DNA of 16,935 nt from DASPSR01 sp035498715 (lineage in GTDB: Bacteria > Nitrospirota > UBA9217): contig DATJZV010000019.1 in NCBI GenBank assembly GCA_035498715.1, positions 1 to 16,935 on the forward strand, read 5' to 3'. The translations under genes and the position numbers were made by a program. Position 1 is the first letter of the stretch. Every line of letters starts with the position of its first letter. Shown in pieces: positions 14,282-16,935 of the stretch. The notes beneath the pieces were generated by a model that made no database searches, was not told the DNA's origin, and was given only the letters and a program-made list of their open reading frames with translations.

Positions 14282-14737
14282 AGTTCCTCCCCTTTTTTGT
14301 AATGCCGAGCACACTCTGTGCTCAGATGCAACATGAGAATTCCTCACTAGCAATAACTGCGGTCTTGCCTGCACCTCCTTCTCCTCATCGGTCCTGAGGA
14401 AAAATATCATTTCCTAAATAAATAAATCGTTTGAAGTCAATTGTATATTTTAATGATGAATTAATAATAGACCACTGGAAAAAGGGTGTCAACTTCAAAT
14501 TCTAACTTTAAACTTTCAATGCATTGCAATTAGCTGTTCGTACCTACTAATTATTGTGCATTATCTGTGCCTAAGAGCTCGAAAAGAAGATTGGAGGCTG
14601 AAATGTTATCAGTTGTTTGATACTTTGATACGATGGAGCAACTGGGGAATGTGAATAGTAGATTCAAAGGCCCCCGGCCTATCAAGGAGCGGGAGCTGAA
14701 TTATTATTTGAATTGATTATTGATTATTGAAGAAAGA
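14282..14737. other. Gene-free region between rpmB and the propeller gene
   Basis: No coding sequence is seen. The region holds an AT-rich stretch (14400-14470) likely to contain the propeller promoter on the minus strand, the palindrome CAATGCATTG at 14517-14526, the tandem octamer TTTGATAC twice at 14616-14631, and TTGATTA repeats at 14713-14726 just downstream of rpmB. Confidence 0.55.
14307..14323 (-). promoter_or_regulatory. Inverted repeat in the propeller gene leader
   Basis: GAGCACA-CTC-TGTGCTC is a perfect seven-base stem about 25 bases before the propeller start codon. It could be an operator or an mRNA hairpin close to the GGGGAGG ribosome site. It does not match the FNR (TTGAT-N4-ATCAA) consensus. 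Confidence 0.35.
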
Positions 14738-14932
14738 CTAGCTTATTTTTTTCACTTTGCCGGAACGTATACAGCGTGTGCACACCTGCATCCTCATATG
14801 GGAGCCGTGAGGTCCCATTGCCTTGACGCTCTGGATATTCGGCTTTGAAACTTTCTTGGTTTTGTTGTTGGAATGGCTCACTTGGTTCCCGCTGAGCTTG
14901 CCCTTGCCGCAAATTTCGCATGTTCCCGCCAC
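14738..14932 (-). CDS. rpmB: Ribosomal protein L28
   Basis: This large-subunit ribosomal protein has 64 residues. It begins at a GTG (read as Met, then AGTCEICGKG), with GGAGG about nine bases upstream; longer forms have no ribosome site. It contains HSNNKTKKVSKPNIQ, the conserved L28 segment, and two Cys pairs, CEIC (5-8) and CTRC (51-54), which mark the zinc-binding form. A monocistronic rpmB is common. A five-base stem (ACTGC/GCAGT, 14960-14975) lies in its leader. Confidence 0.95.
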   Translation of the reverse strand: MAGTCEICGKGKLSGNQVSHSNNKTKKVSKPNIQSVKAMGPHGSHMRMQVCTRCIRSGKVKKIS

Positions 14933-14978
14933 TATTATGATCCTCCGTAAATGAAAATAACTGCTGAAAGGCAGTCGT

Positions 14979-15007
14979 AACTTACCATAGGGAGTCGCTA
15001 TTTGCAA
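14979..15007 (-). promoter_or_regulatory. Candidate rpmB promoter
   Basis: On the minus strand TTGCAA (15007-15002) is followed after 17 bases by TAAGTT (14984-14979). The spacing is right but the -10 is weak. The leader would be about 40 bases and would include the 14960-14975 stem. Confidence 0.3.
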
Positions 15008-15038
15008 GTGGAAAGTTGCTCTTTTTCGCACTAAACAC

Positions 15039-15067
15039 TTGACATCTCCCGCAGGCTGGTTTAATGT
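15039..15067 (+). promoter_or_regulatory. Consensus promoter of the tetR-tolC unit
   Basis: A perfect TTGACA at 15039-15044 and TAATGT at 15062-15067 are separated by 17 bases. Transcription would begin about ten bases before the regulator ATG, giving an almost leaderless message with no ribosome site. Confidence 0.75.
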
Positions 15068-15082
15068 AAGTGCCTACTTACA
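15065..15082. promoter_or_regulatory. Probable TetR operator
   Basis: TGTAAGT-GCCT-ACTTACA is a perfect seven-base inverted repeat that overlaps the -10 and the start of transcription and ends three bases before the regulator ATG. This is the expected position and form of an autorepressing TetR-family operator. Confidence 0.75.
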
Positions 15083-15085
15083 CTT

Positions 15086-15682
15086 ATGAAAAAGACCGAG
15101 ACAAAAGAAAAATTGTTGAAAGCGACCTTAAGGCTGGTCTCCGAGAAGGGCTATCTCGGCGCCACGACGAGGGAAATCGCCCAGGAGGCCGGGGTGACGG
15201 AGCTTACTCTTTTCAGGCACTTTGGATCCAAAGAAAAGCTCTTTGAGGATCTCCTGAACAGCTATACATTCCTGCCGATGCTGCGGGACCTTATGCCCGA
15301 ATTGGAAGGACTGTCCTATGAGGATGCCCTCCGTTTGATCGCAACACGATTCCTCCTGTCGCTGAAGGACAGAAAGTCCATGGTAAAGATACTCTATTCT
15401 GAAACGACAATTTATCCTGAAAAGGTAAGACGGGTCTATAACAAGTTCGTTGATGAAATAAGGGCGACCCTTGCAGGCTATTTCAGGACCCTGCAAAAGA
15501 GAGGTATGCTCAGGAGAGTATCCCCGGAGATGGCCGCGAGCGTGTTTCATGGGATGATCTTTTCTTATTTCAGGTCCGAAGAAATCATGAGGGAACCGGG
15601 GATGACGAAGATCAAAATGGAAAAGAACATCCAGGAATTCATCGATATTTTCATGCACGGCACCTTCCGTGATGAACATTAA
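15086..15682 (+). CDS. TetR/AcrR-family transcriptional repressor
   Basis: This 198-residue protein has the family helix-turn-helix at the N-terminus: KEKLLKATLRLVSEKGY (8-24), then TTREIAQEAGVTELTLFRHF (27-46) and GSKEKLF. The C-terminal ligand-binding domain is variable, as usual. It probably represses itself and the downstream TolC-family gene through the palindrome at 15065-15082, being relieved by a toxic small molecule. There is no ribosome site before the ATG, consistent with the near-leaderless promoter. It ends 23 bases before the tolC-like start. Confidence 0.93.
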   Translation: MKKTETKEKLLKATLRLVSEKGYLGATTREIAQEAGVTELTLFRHFGSKEKLFEDLLNSYTFLPMLRDLMPELEGLSYEDALRLIATRFLLSLKDRKSMVKILYSETTIYPEKVRRVYNKFVDEIRATLAGYFRTLQKRGMLRRVSPEMAASVFHGMIFSYFRSEEIMREPGMTKIKMEKNIQEFIDIFMHGTFRDEH

Positions 15683-15705
15683 CTTGATGATGACAGGAGA
15701 AGCCT

Positions 15706-16935
15706 ATGTCTAGGAGTCATGTAAGCAGGTTCAAGATGAGTAGCATGATTGTGCTGATTTCTCTCTTTCTTGCGGCCTCGCCGCTACCCCTATCTGCGGA
15801 AGAGCCGGCACCGGCTGGCCAGTACAAGCCGGTACAGGAGCAACCGGAAAAGAAAGACCTCTCGGGCTGGAACATGATAACCGCGCGTGAGACGCTTACC
15901 ATCAGCCGTTGCCTTGACATCGCGCTCAAGAGGAACCCGAACATCGTTGCCGCGATGAACACCGTGGAAGTCAATCGGAACAGGGTAGGCGAAGCACGTT
16001 CCGGTTATTATCCACAGCTAAGCGCTACGGGTTCCTATAGCAGGATCAGCCCTGTGCCCGGGACGGCGGCGGCTCCTCTCGGCTTACGGGAGAGATTTAA
16101 CCAATATTCGGGCAGTGTTAATCTCAACCAGACTATCTATGATTTTGGAAAGACGTCGTCAACCGTCGATGTGTCGAAGTATAATCTCGAGTCATCACAC
16201 TCTGACCTCGACACCTCCCAGGATACGATAATCCTGGGCGTTAAGCAGGCATACTATGGGGTGCTCCAAGCCAAGCGGAACCGGGACGTGGCTGCAGACG
16301 TCATTAAGCAGTTCCAACTGCACCTTGACCAGGCACAGGGTTTTTACGATGTCGGCACGAAGGCGAGGATCGACGTCATCAAGGCGGAAGTTGACCTGAG
16401 CAATGCAAAGCTCAGCCTCATTAATGCTGAGAATGCGCTCAAAATAGCGTGGGTGACCCTGAACACCGCGATGGGGGTTCCCGACCCTCCCGAGTACACC
16501 ATTGAGGACAACCTCTCATTCCAACAATATACGATAACCCTGGAAGAGGCAACAACGACGGCCTTTGAAAACAGGCCCGACCTCAAGTCGATTATCGCGA
16601 AAAGACAGGCGGCGGAGGCGAACATCAGCCTTGCCAGCTCGGGACATTATCCTGTTTTATCGGGAAATGCCAGCTACCTCGTGGGAGCACAGAACTTACA
16701 TCCCAGTGAAATCGAAAAAGGCGGACTCGATAACGGCTGGGAGGTTGGCGTGGCACTGACCATACCCCTGTTCAGCGGGTTCTTGGTCAGTCACCAGGTG
16801 GCAGAGGCCAGGGCTAACCTGTATACTCTCAGGGCGAATGAGGAGTCGTTACGGCAGCAGATCCTGCTCGATGTCCGGCAGGCGTACTTGAACCTGCAGG
16901 CGGCGGAGGCCAGCATCTCGACGGCTGACCTCGCC
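15706..16935 (+). CDS. TolC-family outer-membrane efflux protein, 3'-truncated
   Basis: The frame is open from the ATG at 15706 to the window end (410 codons). AGGAGA lies six bases before the start. A signal peptide ends LPLSAEE at about residue 33. TolC/OEP features follow: LTISRCLDIALKRNPNI, ARSGYYPQLSATGSY, LNQTIYDFGKTSS, GTKARIDVIKAEVDLSNAKL and, in the second repeat, the corresponding RPDLKSIIAKRQAAEANI, GVALTIPLFSGFLVSHQVAEARANL and RQAYLNLQAAEASI. The protein forms a trimeric channel across outer membrane and periplasm. With the TetR gene in front, an RND pump and membrane-fusion protein probably follow outside the window. Confidence 0.93.
   Translation, partial: MSRSHVSRFKMSSMIVLISLFLAASPLPLSAEEPAPAGQYKPVQEQPEKKDLSGWNMITARETLTISRCLDIALKRNPNIVAAMNTVEVNRNRVGEARSGYYPQLSATGSYSRISPVPGTAAAPLGLRERFNQYSGSVNLNQTIYDFGKTSSTVDVSKYNLESSHSDLDTSQDTIILGVKQAYYGVLQAKRNRDVAADVIKQFQLHLDQAQGFYDVGTKARIDVIKAEVDLSNAKLSLINAENALKIAWVTLNTAMGVPDPPEYTIEDNLSFQQYTITLEEATTTAFENRPDLKSIIAKRQAAEANISLASSGHYPVLSGNASYLVGAQNLHPSEIEKGGLDNGWEVGVALTIPLFSGFLVSHQVAEARANLYTLRANEESLRQQILLDVRQAYLNLQAAEASISTADLA

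Noticed and set aside
14616..14726. Short tandem repeats (TTTGATAC twice, TTGATTA twice) as a CRISPR or origin
   Set aside because: There are only two copies each, with no spacers and no DnaA-box-like series. They are probably chance repeats in AT-rich sequence.
15128..15679. 183-codon minus-strand ORF
   Set aside because: It is the reverse shadow of the TetR gene, which has a clear helix-turn-helix.

Overview
The window comes from a Gram-negative, anaerobically respiring bacterium. It carries an LPS-type heptosyltransferase fragment, a TolC-family outer-membrane protein, two multiheme c-type cytochrome modules and ammonifying nitrite reductase. Codon use is GC-moderate. NrfA reads like the Geobacter-type enzyme, and the mix of modules is what one meets in Desulfobacterota or Nitrospirota. 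That placement is inference from protein style; no rRNA is present to settle it.

Layout. (1) 1-1332: the 3' part of a GT9 heptosyltransferase-like gene (+), converging with a small unrecognised helical protein (-). Their stop codons overlap. (2) 1333-2127: about 0.8 kb without a convincing gene, AT-rich, with dyads, a 57-codon CxxC ORF and a broken minus-strand reading frame. (3) 2128-4103: nrfH-nrfA, the membrane quinol dehydrogenase and the pentaheme nitrite reductase. (4) 4104-7905: a hairpin and gene-poor leader, then livM-livG-livF (branched-chain amino acid ABC importer lacking livH and livK here) and truA. (5) 8080-9682: a seven-heme, membrane-anchored c-type cytochrome overlapping a diheme b-type membrane cytochrome, closed by a strong terminator at 9714-9747. 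(6) 13065-9808 (-): a compact operon of FtsX/MacB-type permease, TPR lipoprotein, NosL-like copper protein, DUF4418-like membrane protein and LolD/MacB-type ATPase, mostly joined by ATGA overlaps. The DUF4418-like gene has an in-frame TAG at its 28th codon. (7) 14281-13184 (-): a secreted beta-propeller protein ending in one CXXCH heme motif. (8) 14932-14738 (-): rpmB. (9) 15039-16935 (+): a TetR regulator with a consensus promoter and overlapping palindrome, then a TolC-family gene running off the end, probably the start of an efflux operon.

How the parts may work together. NrfH oxidises menaquinol and feeds NrfA, which reduces nitrite to ammonium. The heptaheme/cytochrome b pair looks like a second quinone-linked electron exit, resembling a split version of CbcL-type inner-membrane cytochromes. 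The NosL/DUF4418/ABC operon plus the adjacent propeller cytochrome is the least explained part. NosL homology suggests copper or another cofactor moved across the inner membrane, but no nosZ is in view, so the client is unknown.
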